Shown here: piece by piece, positions 40,193 through 52,609 of the stretch
Position numbering within the stretch: position 1 is the stretch's first letter
Layout: each line of letters opens with the position of its first letter
Assembly (NCBI GenBank): GCA_037447605.1
Contig: CM074809.1
Coordinates: forward strand, 3,530,911 to 3,594,910
Length of the DNA stretch: 64,000 nucleotides
DNA from: Zygnema circumcarinatum
Lineage: Eukaryota; Streptophyta; Zygnematophyceae; Zygnematales; Zygnemataceae
Direction: 5' to 3'
The notes under the pieces: generated by a model
Database searches by the model: none
What the model was told of the DNA's origin: nothing
The model's input: only the letters and a program-made list of their open reading frames with translations
Translations under genes and position numbers: made by a program

Positions 40193-42050
40193 ATGGCGCT
40201 AAGGCATAACGCAGGGAGCTCCTCTGAGGTGAGTGAGGAGGGGCCTCCGTCTGCAAGCATGTTGAGGAGGTCTGTGGATCGTGATGGCTAAATGTCATTG
40301 TTTTGCATACTAATTTCTTTTTTTCTGATGTCAGTAAAAGGATTATGTATTTTTTCAGTGACTTGAATTGGAATAATGATTCGATGCGGTTGGATGTGAC
40401 TGATTTAGACATCCCTCCAATCCACAGATGCAGCAAAACTAGAGCAAGGTTGCTCCCATCCTCCATCCTCCAAAGGATCCACTTTCATCTAAAAAGATTC
40501 CTTTCTCTTGATCCACTTATGTTCTTTCACTTAAGTTCAAAGCCATTCTGCTGCTTCTGTCATGCTTTGATCTTGCAGGAGGGAGGCAGCAATGGCGAGA
40601 GGTTGGCGCATGCGGAGTCCTTGGAACAGGAGGAGAAGGGCTTCTGTGTGCTGTGCTGGGGCTGCGGCCTTCAGCTGATCCTGCCCTCATATTCTCCAAT
40701 TTTCAAATGCGGATATTGTGGTGCAATTTCCTACACGGATAGCGCCTCTGAGCCTGACCGCCACCATCCGCCACGCTGTCCGAAGTTTTTCGTTTTGCGA
40801 GACCGAATGATGGTGGCTGTTGTTTCTCTCCTCATATCAGCGATCATTGGTGCGGTTTTTGTAAAACCACCTCTCTCTCTCTCTCTCTCCCTCTCTCACT
40901 CTCTCTCCCCCTTCTTTCCCCCCCTCACCACTCTCTCGTTTTTTCCCTCTATCTCGCTCCCTGTCTCGATCTGCTGTCTACTTGTATGCGTCGTTTGGTA
41001 TAACCTGACGTTGTCTCAATGTTTGTCTCAAACCTGTTTGTCAAGTATTCCAATTCTTCAAATTTGGGCCGTTTGAATCCCATTTTCTTTTTTTGCTGTT
41101 CGTATGTGCAGGAGGGGGTATATGGGCAACTTTTCCCGTCCATTTTCCACGATCCAATGCTTCGTACTTCCTCCATTCATGCATCACAGCACTTTTGAGT
41201 GCCAATGTTCTGTTCAACTTCACCATGGCTGTCAGTAGAAAGGCAGGGAAGGTGCATTCGCGGCCATGGGGGCAGGTTGATGTCGTCCCCCGAAACTCTC
41301 TTGAGCGGTATACTTTCTGCCAGAAGTGTTCTTTGCCAAAACCTCCGGGAGCCCACCATTGTCGGCAGTGCCGGGAATGTGTGCTGGAGATGGATCATCA
41401 CTGCCCCTTTGTGAGTACTGCCTTTGAGAACTTCACTCTTCTTTATAGCTATTGATCGTAGAGTTTCTTTCCAACGAGACTTCGACTTAACCATGCTTTC
41501 CGTGAAATAATTGGCTGCTGTGCAGATTGGAAACTGCGTAGGGGCCAGCAACCAACGACACTTTGTGCTGTTTCTCACATGGGTCATAGTCAGCTGCACA
41601 TATCTGGTTGGTCTATGCATCACGGCGTTATTTCGCCTCACACCGTCCTCCTTCACATGGAAAGGGCGGAAGCTTATTCCCGGGTGGGGGGGAGGCTACC
41701 TCGGGTCGCAGCTCCTGAAAGCCCTTCTGCAATATGAGGTGCAAATCTCTGTACGAATGATGGTGTTAGGGTACCTAGTAATCGTATCAATCACATGTAT
41801 TATTGGGATCGGATTCCTCTTGTACCAACAAGTTCAGCTTATTTTAGAGGGTCAAACCTTTATTGACTCCCTTCAGGCCCCGCATGATGGCGCGAAGTCA
41901 GCGGATCAAGGAGTCAAGGATAGACCCACAAGGGAAAATTTAGAGCGTATCTTTGGAAAAAGTCACCCTCTCTGGTGGTTGATGCCGAGAATTGACCCTC
42001 CCCCGGGGTCGTACGCAGCCTTCATTCAGTCAAAGCAGCATACCTCTTAA
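40193..42050 (+). CDS. DHHC palmitoyltransferase (protein S-acyltransferase)
   Basis: Four exons (40193-40228, 40579-40849, 41112-41410, 41526-42050) join in phase to 376 codons plus stop. The N-terminal cytosolic part has a zinc-ribbon-like CVLCWGCGLQLILPSYSP then FKCGYCGA, as in plant PAT15/16-type enzymes. A membrane helix follows (MMVAVVSLLISAIIGGGIWA). The DHHC cysteine-rich domain reads YTFCQKCSLPKPPGAHHCRQ then CRECVLEMDHHCPF, with DHHC at residues 197-200, split by an intron from IGNCVGASNQRHF. Two more helices follow (LFLTWVIVSCTYLVGLCITA and VLGYLVIVSITCIIGIGFLL). The enzyme would attach palmitate to cytosolic Cys of target proteins at Golgi, ER or plasma membrane. The donor after 40849 (G|GTGCGG) is non-optimal but is the only one that keeps phase. 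Confidence 0.94.
40873..40960 (+). repeat. CT-rich tract in DHHC intron 2
   Basis: Pyrimidine repeat on the coding strand. Confidence 0.8.
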
Positions 42051-43234
42051 CTGTTTTTAAAGTGAATAATGGAGCCAGAGTTTCACTTAGGTTGGAGAAC
42101 CCTTAGCTACTTGTATAGAGTCAGAGCTATGTGTTCCTCCCTTTCCCTTAATAAATTTATTGTTCTCGTGTCTATGTCTCTTTGGGAACCTACTGGCTTG
42201 TCGATAGTTGCAAGGAAGGAGGCGTAGAAGGGCTTCAAAACGAACTCCTGCATTAGGTCAAGTAGTTGAATTGGGCCTCATAGCTTGCTTTCACTTTGTG
42301 CTTAACTGTATCTTAAACCCTAAAAACCCTAAAATAACTTCAGAACCTGCAAGACACCGCCATGGAGTGAGTGGGAGTATTAAGATTTAGGAAGCTGTGC
42401 CTTTGTTCTTGAAGTACCCTGGGATCACTTTGGACCTCGTCATGCGGTTCCTGCCCATATTACGACCAGCATTCGATGCCTTTCTAAAAGGAGGAGGCCA
42501 AAGTTCCTTCATCTCCTTCACTGCTGATGAAGGATGTTTATCTTCATGTTTGTGCTTGCGTGTGTGTTTGTGCTTCATGGTATGTGGTTTGGGACATGAC
42601 ATGAATGCTTAACGATAAGCGATTCAGTGATTTTGTTTAATTATTTGTTCTTTAACTTTTAGGTTTTTCGTGGTTTTTTCAGTGATTAAGTTCGATATAA
42701 TATGGTTGTGGAGTAGTGTTCTCTTTCCCCTGCTCTCGAGGGTAAACATAAACGTGAACACATGCTCCCAGTTCCACACACAGTATGACGGAGCACGTAC
42801 AACTGCTAGGGCTGGCTCGCGCGGCGCTCACTGCGTTCGCTAGTACGGACCTGGAACCAGTCAGTCAGTCACATGGATCGCCGCCTCTACGAGTGCATGT
42901 GACTTCCGGCGAAACACGAAAGCCAGCCACCTCCTAAAAGGACCTCCAAAGATGGATCGGCCAATCGCAGTAGACACACGTGCGACCAATGAGAGAACGT
43001 CTTAACACGGGCAAAGGTTTCCTTCTATTGGCCGTAATTGTAGTATTCGTACCTTGTAATGAGCTCCAGAGCTTGCAGGAGGGGAGGCAGAAGGGAAAAT
43101 ATAGGGAAGGCTAGGCGACTTGACGAGGATGTATAAGAAAGTGACATTTTTTTGTAATATTATTACATCGATTGGACTCAGATAGCGATAAAAGTGTTTT
43201 GTTTTCCGATCTGAGTGCAGCTGCAGCCGCCAAG
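42051..43234. other. Intergenic, upstream of the SLC25A44-like gene
   Basis: No gene seen. Two AAACCCTAAAA telo-box-like motifs at about 42312-42333. 42.75-43.1 kb is probably the promoter of the downstream carrier, containing CACGTGCG at 42976 and CAGTCAGTCAGTCAC at 42858. Confidence 0.4.
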
Positions 43235-45874
43235 ATGAGCTTCACAATGTCGCAAACGCAGACAAAAGGGACTGTTTCTCTTCCACAAGCGGAGATCAAC
43301 TGGGATAGGTACGGAGGGTTATCTTTTTGAGAGAGGGAGAGGGAGAGGGAGAAGGAGAGGGAGAGGGAGAGACTTTTCGATTCGTTGCGTTAGGTTCCAG
43401 TTGATAGTATTTAGTCGTACGTGTGAGATGCAGTCGTGAAGACTCAGGCGAGACATTTGTCGACTTTTGATCTCTCTGTTTGGTCCTTTTCTTGCTGTTA
43501 TTTCTTGTTTTTACTTAAGTTTAACGATCAGTGATCAGCGACATTTGACGGAATACCATTGCATTTTCTTGAATGTGAGGTTAACGAAACATGTTCACTT
43601 CAACGTTTCCAACGAAACTCGTAGGAACTTTGTTGCAATTGAAGGATTGCTGCATTGATGCGTAGCGCAGGAAACACCAAACCGTCAAGACTTGTTTGCT
43701 GCTATGTTCGAATATCTGTTTCCATTTAGTTCTGCTAGGAAAATGTTTGAGACTTATTCAACGTGATGCATGTTTTTCATGATCATTAGGTGGCCGATCC
43801 CGATGGTTGGATAAGTTAACGAACCGGTTGAATAGTTTATTTTTTAATCGGTCTTTGTTTTGTTTTTTTGGTGCTTGCAGATTGGACAAAACGAAGTTCT
43901 TTGTTGTTGGAACAGGCCTGTTTACTGGTGTCACTACGCTACTTTTTCCTTTCTCAGTTATCAAAACTCGCCTCCAAATAGCCACCGTCTCTCCTCTTGA
44001 AAGGACAACGGCTTTCGGAATGGCAAAAAGCATAGCCCAGTATGAGGGGTTGCGCGGCTTCTACAGAGGCTTTGGCACAGTAATTGCCGGCACCATTCCG
44101 GGAAGATGCTTCTATTTGAGCGCTCTGGAAGTCACCAAGAGCTCTGGTAAGGAGAAATAGCAGAGGTTGAATGATTTGAATCGAGGGTTGGTTGTCAAGG
44201 TTGGTTTGTTTTGAAAAATACTGGTCGTATTGAGTAACTGCGAAGCTGACATGTGCATAATATAGCTGACAGTAATTACGATATGGTGCTGGTCTCAAAA
44301 AGCAAAGTGCAGTGTTTATCGTGCACGCCGATCACTGCCCATCTTTAGTCTTTGTAAAGTGTACAAAATGATTGTAACGCTTGGGTTTACCTGATTTATG
44401 AGCTATATGGTTTTAGGGTTTTGGGGCCTACGCCCAACGTCTGGGTGCAGGGGGGTGCAGTGCTCAAGGCCACGGAGACGATGGGCCTGCCCGAGGCTAC
44501 GGCGGCCGGGCTGGCGGCAGGAGCCGGGGGGCTCTGCGGCTCGCTCTCCTCCCAGCTGGTGGTCGTGCCCGTGGATGTGGTGAGGGAGAGAGAGTGTGGC
44601 TGATGCGCTGAGAGAGTGAGTGCGAGAGACGGAGGGGACGGAGGGAGAGGGAGAAGGGGAGGAGGGACAGGGAGAGGTGACAGTGAGAGTCCGTCACTCA
44701 GGAAAGTTTGGAAATGCAGCACTTTGGAAACTGCAGCCATGAAATGCTCTCATGAAGTCTAATGTCTCCTCCATGTATGCAATATTACAGATTAGCTCGC
44801 GTCTCATGGCACAAGGAGGACATGGAAGTGGTCCTGCAAAGTATGCTGGAGGAGTGGATGCATTGCGAACAATTCTGCGTGTAGAGGGCATTCGGGGGTT
44901 GTACCGTGGGTTCGGGATGTCCATCATGACGTATGCCCCATCAAGTGCTACCTGGTGGTCGACCTATGGGGCTTCACAGCGCATATTTTGGAGGTCAGTT
45001 GCCGATCTAATTGGAAAAATAAAACTTTCCAGGGTTCCCTCGCCCATGCGTATTCAATTGTTGCATTTGTCACTTAAAGATTGGGCTAAATTTGGGATCA
45101 TGTATCCCTCTATGCTCTGTTATGCATTTGCTGGAGGTTCTGCTTAGTTTGAAGTGTTCAGCACCAGCCCTCAGCGCGGTTGTTTCGTAAAATGACTCCT
45201 CCTAGAGGTGATGATGCATATGGGATGGGTTCTCTGAAGGACAGAGCCCTAGGGTACGGAAAAGAGGGAGGCCAGAAGGAAGCCCCAAGTGGCACTACCG
45301 TAGTACTTGTTCAGGCGTTGGGGGGTACCTGTGCAGGCGGTGTGGCTGCACTTGTAACCACACCGCTAGATACAGTGAAGACACGGATTCAGGTATGGTT
45401 CTCAAGGGATACATAATGTGGTGATTTTTGGCTTTTAGAGACTCCTTAAGGTTTTCCAAAGACAAATTAAAGTACTGAGTGGAAGGGGCGAGGTGCAGGT
45501 GCTGGAGCATGAGGTAGGTGGGCGGCCAAGTGTGAAGGCCACTGTGACGAAGCTTCTGCGGGAGGAAGGCTTGAAAGGCTTTTACAGGGGGTTGGGCCCC
45601 AGATGGGCATCCATGGCTTTATGGGGTACTTGTATGATCACTACTTATGAGTTTCTAAGTACGTCCTTCCCCTTATCTCCAAATTACGCTTACTTGTGGA
45701 ACTAAGAGAAGAGCTATGCAAGTTTGCAGTTGTCATAGCATTCTCAACGGCTTTCTAATTGATGTAGAATGGGCCTCTTTGCACTTGCCACTTAAAATGC
45801 CCATCGATACCATCCATGTGCTAAGCTGTGCATTGAACTTATGTCTTGCAGAACGTCTATCCGTAAAGGCATGA
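43235..45874 (+). CDS. SLC25A44-like mitochondrial carrier (complete)
   Basis: Seven exons (43235-43308, 43881-44146, 44461-44579, 44791-44993, 45206-45392, 45499-45658, 45852-45874) join in phase to 343 codons plus stop. The protein matches plant SLC25A44-like carriers throughout: EINWDRLDKTKFFVVGTGLF, PFSVIKTRLQIAT, GLRGFYRGFGTVIAGTIPGR, PVDVISSRLMAQGGHGSG, SIMTYAPSSATWWSTYGASQ, TTPLDTVKTRIQ, GFYRGLGPRWASMALWGTCM, ending KRLSVKA. Animal SLC25A44 imports branched-chain amino acids into mitochondria; plant substrates are less certain. The middle signature PVDVIS lacks the usual basic sixth residue. The last exon is a 23-nt microexon whose phase and sequence fit the family end. Intron 1 and intron 3 carry coding-strand purine tracts. 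Confidence 0.93.
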
Positions 45875-47207
45875 GGGCGGGAGTGACCAATTACATGAGC
45901 TTTCTGCTCCGTTGTAAATTTGCGGTGTAGACGATTGTTTGGAAGGACATCATCCTCTGTAGACTGCGACCCTAAAGAGCCGTTGGAGACGACGGGATGT
46001 CGTGGTTTCCATGGCTTCGTGACGGCGAGAACTCTCGAGTTGGATTAGGGCTTGAGCGTATGTTTTCAATTGAATATTGTTTTTAGGGACGAGGGGGGTG
46101 CGTATGCGGGAGTAGGGAGAGTAAGAGGGAGAGGAGAGGGAGGGGCAGGGAGAGGGGGAGCGAAGCTTTGCTACATTGAGTCTCGTAACGTGGTATAAGG
46201 CTATACTTGTGGGAGATAGGGTTCGAGGGCGGGGGCGAATGGGTCAGGGTAGAGCTTCTCAAGTTCGAATCAAGTCATCACAGAGTTTAGCATTTTTGTG
46301 CAAGTCGTTGTCACCGAGTTGATAGACCCAGGCCTTTTTGTTGCACGTGAGAAGGGCTGCATGATGCCATGGCGTTATTCATGATGACGCCTAATCATGG
46401 CAATGGCCATCGCAGGCATATGCATGGGGGCATGGCAATTGGGGCATGCCCTCATCAGCATGCTTTGGGTATGAAGATATCCCAGCATTTTCCGCAACAA
46501 GCAGAGTGACATGCCTGTCAGATGCTTAGGGAATTCACCACACAATGTGGCCACGTGGATGCTGCCACGACAGGGCATTTTGATCAAGTACCGTCTGGTT
46601 GTCAAATATTATCAGTATAAATCTTTATTACCATCATCTAATCAGCATAATCATTGCAGTTGTTGTTATCGTTCTTTTCATTACCATTGTCATCGTCGTC
46701 TTGAAAAAAACTGATTAGAAGCCATTCTCAACAAAAAACAGAAAACCCCAGGCATACAACCAGTTGGAAAAAACGATCCCGCTTGATTTTGAAGCATGGA
46801 ATTAACATTATTTGAACACTAACATTCTATTCCTTACTACCACATAATCTTCCCTCCTGCTCCCATCATTTTTCTTTACATAGAACCACTCGTTCGATTC
46901 CTCACCCCCATACAGGACCATCTGACCCCTGAGAGAGGCGAAGGCGGGGCTGCTCCTGACCCCTGCTCAATAGAATGCAGGTTGGACACCTTTTTTCAGA
47001 TTCAGGACACTCTATACACCGAACAATAAAAAAGACCATAGTTCTTTAGTGCTGCTGTCTGGGGTATCACTACAACTCTTGCGTTGTTGTGTACCATCCA
47101 AGAGCTGCTTTTTTATTTATTAAAGAATATTTATATAGAGAGAGCTAGAAACGAGGTTGAAAGCAACTACTGTATTTTCATAGAGACAATTTACACATGG
47201 TTTGGGG
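45875..47207. other. Intergenic between convergent genes, no gene seen
   Basis: A GA-rich stretch at about 46115-46162 and AT-rich, low-information sequence at 46.6-47.1 kb. No phase-matched exons or family motifs found. Confidence 0.55.
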
Positions 47208-50200
47208 TCAGGGCAGGTCGCCGCGGTACGCTCGCTGGGCAGTTGCTGCATACTCCCCTCCCATAAGGTCCAAAATTTCCTTCCTGTAGAAAGTCAAAGG
47301 AAATCAATTGCTTAACACGCTAAGGGAAGCTCCGCACAATCAGATTTAAGTGGAGGAGATCGGAGATCGAACATTGAGAAAGGGAGGAAGACGGCAGATG
47401 GGAGAGGGGAGAGGGTGAGAGGGGAGGGGGGAAGGGGGATGGGTGTGGGAGGAGAGGGAGGGGGCGGGGGTGAGACAAGAGGGGTGGGGGGAGTGAGGGC
47501 AGGGGGAGAGGAGAGAGGTGAGAGGTGAGGGGGGAGAGGGGAGAGGGGGGAGGGAGAGGACAGAGAGGAGGAGAGGGAACTGAGAAGAGAACTGAGAGAG
47601 GATACTGAGAAACATTGAAGCCTTAGCTTTCACCGAACCTCTATTCCATTTCTCCTACACATCGCTTACCCTCAGCCCTCCCCTCCACTCTACCCATGAG
47701 ATAGGTAGAATATGGCAGAACCCTCCACTTCAAGTAACGAGAGAGAAGAGGGAGGAGAAAAGAGAGAGAGAGCCCACCAGAGAGGAGTTGGCAGCTGAAT
47801 GCACTGCTTCAGCACGAGGCTACGGGCACATGCTGCGCTGTACCACTCCTGCACTGCCACCTCAGCAGAAAGCTTTCCGGGAAGCCATTCAACGCGCCTG
47901 CAACCCCCCTCCAAATAGCCATAAAGGCAGATTTCAGAGCCATGTTGGACAATAGGATTTCAAGATCGTTTGAAAGGAGAAAAACGTTAGGGTTTTAAGG
48001 AAAGATACGAAGGGTTTTCAAGATCCACCGGAAAGAGGAGATAATTTACGGAATTGTCTGAGACAAGAATATCTCACCCTACAAAAAAACGGAAGTCGGT
48101 CGGTGGTAATCGACCGGCCTTCACTTCATTTGCTGCTGCCTCCAAACCGCCCACATAGACACCCGGAATGATCTGAAACCTCCATCCGCAGAAAGAACAC
48201 TCCAATTACTTAGTGTCAGAAGGAGTCCCCATCCTTGAACCCTAAAGTGAACTGCTGCCCTTTCGAAACTCATAACACTCGAATTCAGCCATTACTGTGA
48301 TTAATATTAGTCTCAGACAGAGAATTCTGCGTCAAAAGTTAATCGGGCTAATAGCTTTCTCAAGGGCTGCCAGCTCACCTCTTCTGATCCCGCAAGGTTG
48401 TGTCCATGCAGAAAGTACATGGACCTCCCATCCGATCGAAACCCTCCGATGTAAATGGGGTTATTCGCAAATGGTGCCAATAATTCATCCTCTTCGTTGG
48501 CTTGTGTTAGAGCCTGCACTCAAACAAAAGCCCCACATTCTAGTCAAACAAGCGAACCAGTTTCAGCAAATTCCTTAGTTTACATTGATTAAACTATGAT
48601 ATGACCACAAGAAAGCCCCTATGTCCGTTTCTCTCTATGGCAGTGAGACCCTCTCGAACCCTAAAAGCCCCTTGCTGCTCTTCTCTTAAAAGCTGGTCCA
48701 AAAGAAGATAAACAAAGGGGATTGAATATGTGCATACATCAAGAAGCCTATCACATGCATATCGTTTCACATCATATCACATTCATATACATATGTTCGC
48801 ACACACATATCAAGGAGACAACCTGCTGAATGGAGTATCCGGAAGGTCGGTTGAGAATAAGACCCCACGACCCGCGACTTGAATGGCGTGTGAGAAATAT
48901 GGCCGTCTGCCAGTAACGCTCATCAATGGACACATTCTGACCCACCACAAAACCCACCTCAGTATTCCTTGCATGAAGCAAATTAGACCTTCAAAAATAT
49001 TATTATTATCACTATACTACTTAAATTACTATTAAAACATTATCATTATCATTATTACTATACTATTATGAAGGTATTTTAAGAATAAACTATAAGAGGA
49101 AGTTGACTCACCATTCCGGGCCCTGCAAGGAGCACTCCCCCCGGTTCGGGCCCTCCAATAGGGTGAGCCCACGGAAGCTCTTCGGCGAGAGAGGGGCTCT
49201 GAGACTGAAGGAGAGCCCAATTCTCTTCACTTCGCCGTTCCTGAAAAATCGAAAGAATACGTCTAAGCAGAAGCCTGAACTTCGCAACTCAAGATATCCC
49301 AAAAGCTCATGGTTCGCTGAAAGAAAAAGCAAAAGCACCATGTTTTTGGGACTCTGGTGCATATCTGGCCCCTTGAGCTCAAAACGGTAAGCCTGTACCC
49401 TGCTCAACTCAACTGTATGGAATACTGCAGACATAACGTATCTAGTACAAATAGAACAAAAAAACTGTACCTGCCAGAGGTCCAGCCCTGCTGCTGGCTG
49501 CTCGGTGGTTTCTGCTTGATATTCTGCCACCAATTTCGCCCTAAAAGTTCGCCAATCGGAAGCTTCATTTCCCGCAGTTGGGGTGCGGCCTGCCTCCTCT
49601 GAATCTCCCGAACCACTAGGTTCGGCTTCAGCAGCGGAAGCATTCACCTGCAAGTCAGCAGGTCGGGAAGCCCAAATTGAGACTATACACCTATTCGATG
49701 AATCAGAATTTGCCCTAAGTTGAAGGACTAAATGCGTAAATGGTGAAGATGATACACATGAATCTCGACATTTTCCCCATAGCATTTTCAAAGGTTCAAT
49801 GAAGGGCTTCCGATTTGCTAAGTTTTGCTTTACTAGCATATGTGAGATGTGGTTGACCGTATCACCCTCTAAAGCAAGTCAAGGTTTACTCTAATATGAG
49901 GTATTCCTGCAATTGATTAAAAGACATGTCATTTGCATAGAAGTCATTGATCATCATTCTCCAGAACTTTTTAGAGAACGACTGTGATTGAGCAAAAATT
50001 AAGGTTCGACAATAAGAATGGTCTGCGTTGTGACGATCGGCTGGTAGGCATTCTTTCCCGTAAATTCTAACCAGGGGGAAAAAAAAGAATATACCCGGAC
50101 ACCAACGAACTGCCTAGTAAAAAACAAAAAAAAAAAAAAAAATCTTGCCACGACCAACCTGGGGACAACTCAAGCAATCGTTTGAGAGGGAGAGAGAGAG

Positions 50201-50236
50201 AGAAAGAGCAAGAGAGAGAAAGAGCGCGAGAGAGAA

Positions 50237-50267
<31 letters not shown>

Positions 50268-50537
50268 ACCCTTGACCTCAAGAATGCTAGTTTGTACCTG
50301 GACTCCACGAGCCATCAGCCGTGCGCGAGGGCGAGTCCCAGACATCTGCACATTGATCTTGATTCCTCGAATTTCCTTACAACTGCCATAGGCCTCCAGG
50401 ACGCCTCTCTCCCTGAGGGAGAGGCAGAGAGAGAGCCGCCGGTCCACGCCAGAGTTCCTCGAAACCTCGCACTCAAACCCTAACGAGGCGCTCGCTCGCA
50501 GAGCGGCGTCTGAGAGAAGCGCAGCGGCAGAAGCCAT
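47208..50537 (-). CDS. DUF179/AlgH-like (UPF0301) protein, probably plastid
   Basis: Eight exons (50277-50537, 49471-49647, 49112-49240, 48823-48936, 48379-48513, 48078-48172, 47778-47897, 47208-47283) join in phase to 368 codons plus stop. The N-terminus is Ala/Ser/Arg-rich with few acids (MASAAALLSDAALRASASLG), as expected for an organelle transit peptide. An acidic linker follows, then DWRTFRAKLVAEYQAETTEQ and the DUF179 core: PWAHPIGGPEPGGVLLAGPG, RYWQTAIFLTRH, GSWGLILNRPSGYSIQQ, PIYIGGFRSDG, YFLHGHNLAGSEE, IIPGVYVGGLEAAANEVKAG, DFRFFVGRVEWLPGKLSAEV and LWKEILDLMGGEYAATAQRA. Plant members are chloroplast proteins of unclear biochemical role; bacterial AlgH/YqgE is likewise poorly understood. 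Intron 1 starts with a coding-strand pyrimidine repeat just after the donor. Confidence 0.93.
47390..47585 (+). repeat. G/A-rich tract in the last DUF179 intron
   Basis: Purine-rich GAGAGGGGAG-type sequence on the plus strand, pyrimidine on the gene's coding strand. Confidence 0.85.
50187..50267 (+). repeat. GA-rich repeat in DUF179 intron 1
   Basis: GA dinucleotides with AA and GC interruptions; pyrimidine on the coding strand. Confidence 0.85.
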
Positions 50538-51036
50538 GAGTGGGGAGAGAGGAGGGAGAGAGTGATAGGGAGAGAAAGAGGGAGAGAGGGAGAGAGGGAG
50601 AGAGACGAGAGCTTGCGTGTGCTTTGCAAAAGAAAGAGAAGAGAATTTGCGAACTTTGCAATCTGCAAAGCGAGAGATAATATATGTGAGAAGGAGAGAG
50701 GGAGTGGGGGAGCTTGATGGAGAGAAAGAACTGAATGAAGAAAAGATCACCATCTCAAAGTGCCAACTGTCTTTCAGATCCGCAGAAAACCAGGTTTCAA
50801 TGATGACGTCATACTAGTCCCAGCACATACAAAACAGGGGGCATGCACATACGTAAGCAGTGACTGAAAATGACGTTACATGACAGCGGAACGAGCCGAT
50901 GATGCTACAAAAAGTCAACGTCAGCAAGTTTTCAGTCGTCCTCCGTCACGGAAACGGTGACGGAAACTGGAAAGATGCCCTCATCAAGCCCTATTTTTTC
51001 CCCCCCTCTTGCCAAGAAAGGGCGAGAGATGCAGCC
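50538..51036. promoter_or_regulatory. Head-to-head promoter interval between DUF179 and PP1-inhibitor genes
   Basis: Only 499 bp separate the two start codons. The DUF179 side is GA-rich (about 50540-50720). The middle contains TGATGACGTCATAC (50799-50812), a full palindromic TGACGTCA, and TGACGTTAC at about 50870-50878. The short spacing and palindromic bZIP-type site make a shared bidirectional promoter plausible. Confidence 0.5.
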
Positions 51037-52609
51037 ATGGCGCAACACGTGGAAGCAGCGGAGGCGCCCTCCGCACGTGCGAGCACGCATACGACCACTC
51101 ACAGGGCGCCACCTGGCGCTGAGGTTGCCAGTTCGTACGGTATGTCCTCGGAGCGGGAGAGTGAGAGGAGGAGCATGCAGCCCTAAATTTGAGGGCTTTG
51201 AATGCTTAGAAGTCCAAGTTTTTCTTAAAACTGAAGTTGCTCCTGGCAGAGAGTTAGGTTCATATGCACTTCCGTCTGTTTTTCCTCCCCCTGTTTCGTC
51301 ATTTGAAATGTTCAGAGAGTATTTGGAACTTGTTTGGAAGTGGCACTTCTAAGAAAGATGGATGCAGGTCCGGAGAGCTGTAACCATAACCAAAACCGCC
51401 AGAACCCCAACTTTACCCCCGAACTTTAACCCTAACCCTAACCCTAACCCTAACCCTAACCCTAACCCTTACCCTTACCCTTACCCTTACCCTTACCCTT
51501 ACCCTTACCCTTACCCTAACCCTTACCCTAACCCTAGCTCTAACCTTAGCTTCCAACTACCACGTGTCGCTGTTCTGCAGAGGAGCGGTTAGTCCTGAGA
51601 TTGCGGCCCCCGCAGAGGAAGAAGGTGACGTGGCAGAGCGACACGGTGGACAACGAGATGCTCAACAAGAAGAGCTCCAAACGTGCGTACCTTAAGGAAT
51701 TTATGGTTTTAAAAATTAGCTTTTGAGGGTCTGTAGGACTTGCTGTTGTTAATGTTAAGGACCTTTCGATTTCTTTTTGTTTGCTTACTTTGTTCTACCC
51801 CGTTGGATCTATTGCCCTTCTCTCCCATTTCTTGTTCTTTGCTCTCTCCCTCTCCCTCTCATACTTGCTCTCGGTTTGACTCTACCTCAACTTCTAGCCT
51901 TCCCCCGCTTTTCCTTTTTTTTTCTCCTATTGCCTCCTCTACTTTTCCAGCTAATGCTGCCCTTTAACTTCTACCTCGATTTATCCCTCTAATCTGATCC
52001 AAACTCAATCTTCTCTCGCACCCTTCCTCTCCTATTCCTTCAGTTCCACCTCGTAATGCATCTCCCCTCCCTCTCACTTCCTGCTTAATTCATGCCGCTG
52101 ACCCTTTCTCTTTTCTAATCCTTCCCAAATCCCGCAACTGTATCTCTCTTCCCCTCCCCCTCCCCCTCCCGTCATCCCGATTCTCTCTCAGTCTCAGTCT
52201 CTCAGTTCTCCTGCTCTTCTTGAACCCCATTTTACTTTCTCTCCTCTGCATCTTCCTCCTGTCAGCATCCCTCTCCCTCGCCCATCCTCCTCGCATTCTC
52301 TCCCTTTCTCCTTTTCCTAACATCCTTCTACGTTTAGTTCCGTTCTGCATGTATCTTATGTTTCCTATCCTTAACACTTCACTCAGCTCATATCTGGACT
52401 CGCCCATTTCCCATTGCTGTTTTGTGCCGCCTGCAGGGTGCTGCATTTTCCACAAGGAGAAGGCCTTTGATGAGAGCAGCAGCGACGAGGAAGGAGAGAA
52501 GAAACCGAGCCATAAGAGCTTGAAGACGGAGGGACCCTGTTCGCACTCGCAAACTGCTTCAAGCAGTGGGACCATTGCAGAAGCTGACCTCGCCCCTTCT
52601 TTACTATGA
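51037..52609 (+). CDS. Protein phosphatase 1 inhibitor-3 (PPP1R11/INH3/YPI1 family)
   Basis: Three exons (51037-51139, 51581-51682, 52437-52609) join in phase to 125 codons plus stop. The family core is unmistakable: LVLRLRPPQRKKVTW (PP1-docking KVxW-type motif, residues 49-52), then SDTVDNEMLNKKSSKRCCIF, then FDESSSDEEGE. The C-terminus keeps a short CSHS instead of the longer His/Cys-rich end of animal members. The protein binds and modulates the PP1 catalytic subunit, mainly in the nucleus. The N-terminus is Ala/Thr/His-rich and disordered. Intron 1 contains a telomere-like array; intron 2 is pyrimidine-rich. It shares a 499-bp divergent interval with the DUF179 gene. Confidence 0.94.
51425..51545 (+). 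repeat. Interstitial telomere-like array, (CCCTAA)n then (CCCTTA)n
   Basis: About seven CCCTAA hexamers (51428-51470) switch abruptly to about eleven CCCTTA hexamers (to about 51520), ending in drifted CCCTAA/CTCTAA units. It lies in intron 1 of the PP1-inhibitor gene, on the coding strand. Confidence 0.95.
51830..52320 (+). repeat. Pyrimidine-rich intron 2 of the PP1-inhibitor gene
   Basis: Long C/T-rich, non-periodic stretch on the coding strand, with local CCCTCCCCCTCCC at about 52155-52170. Confidence 0.7.
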
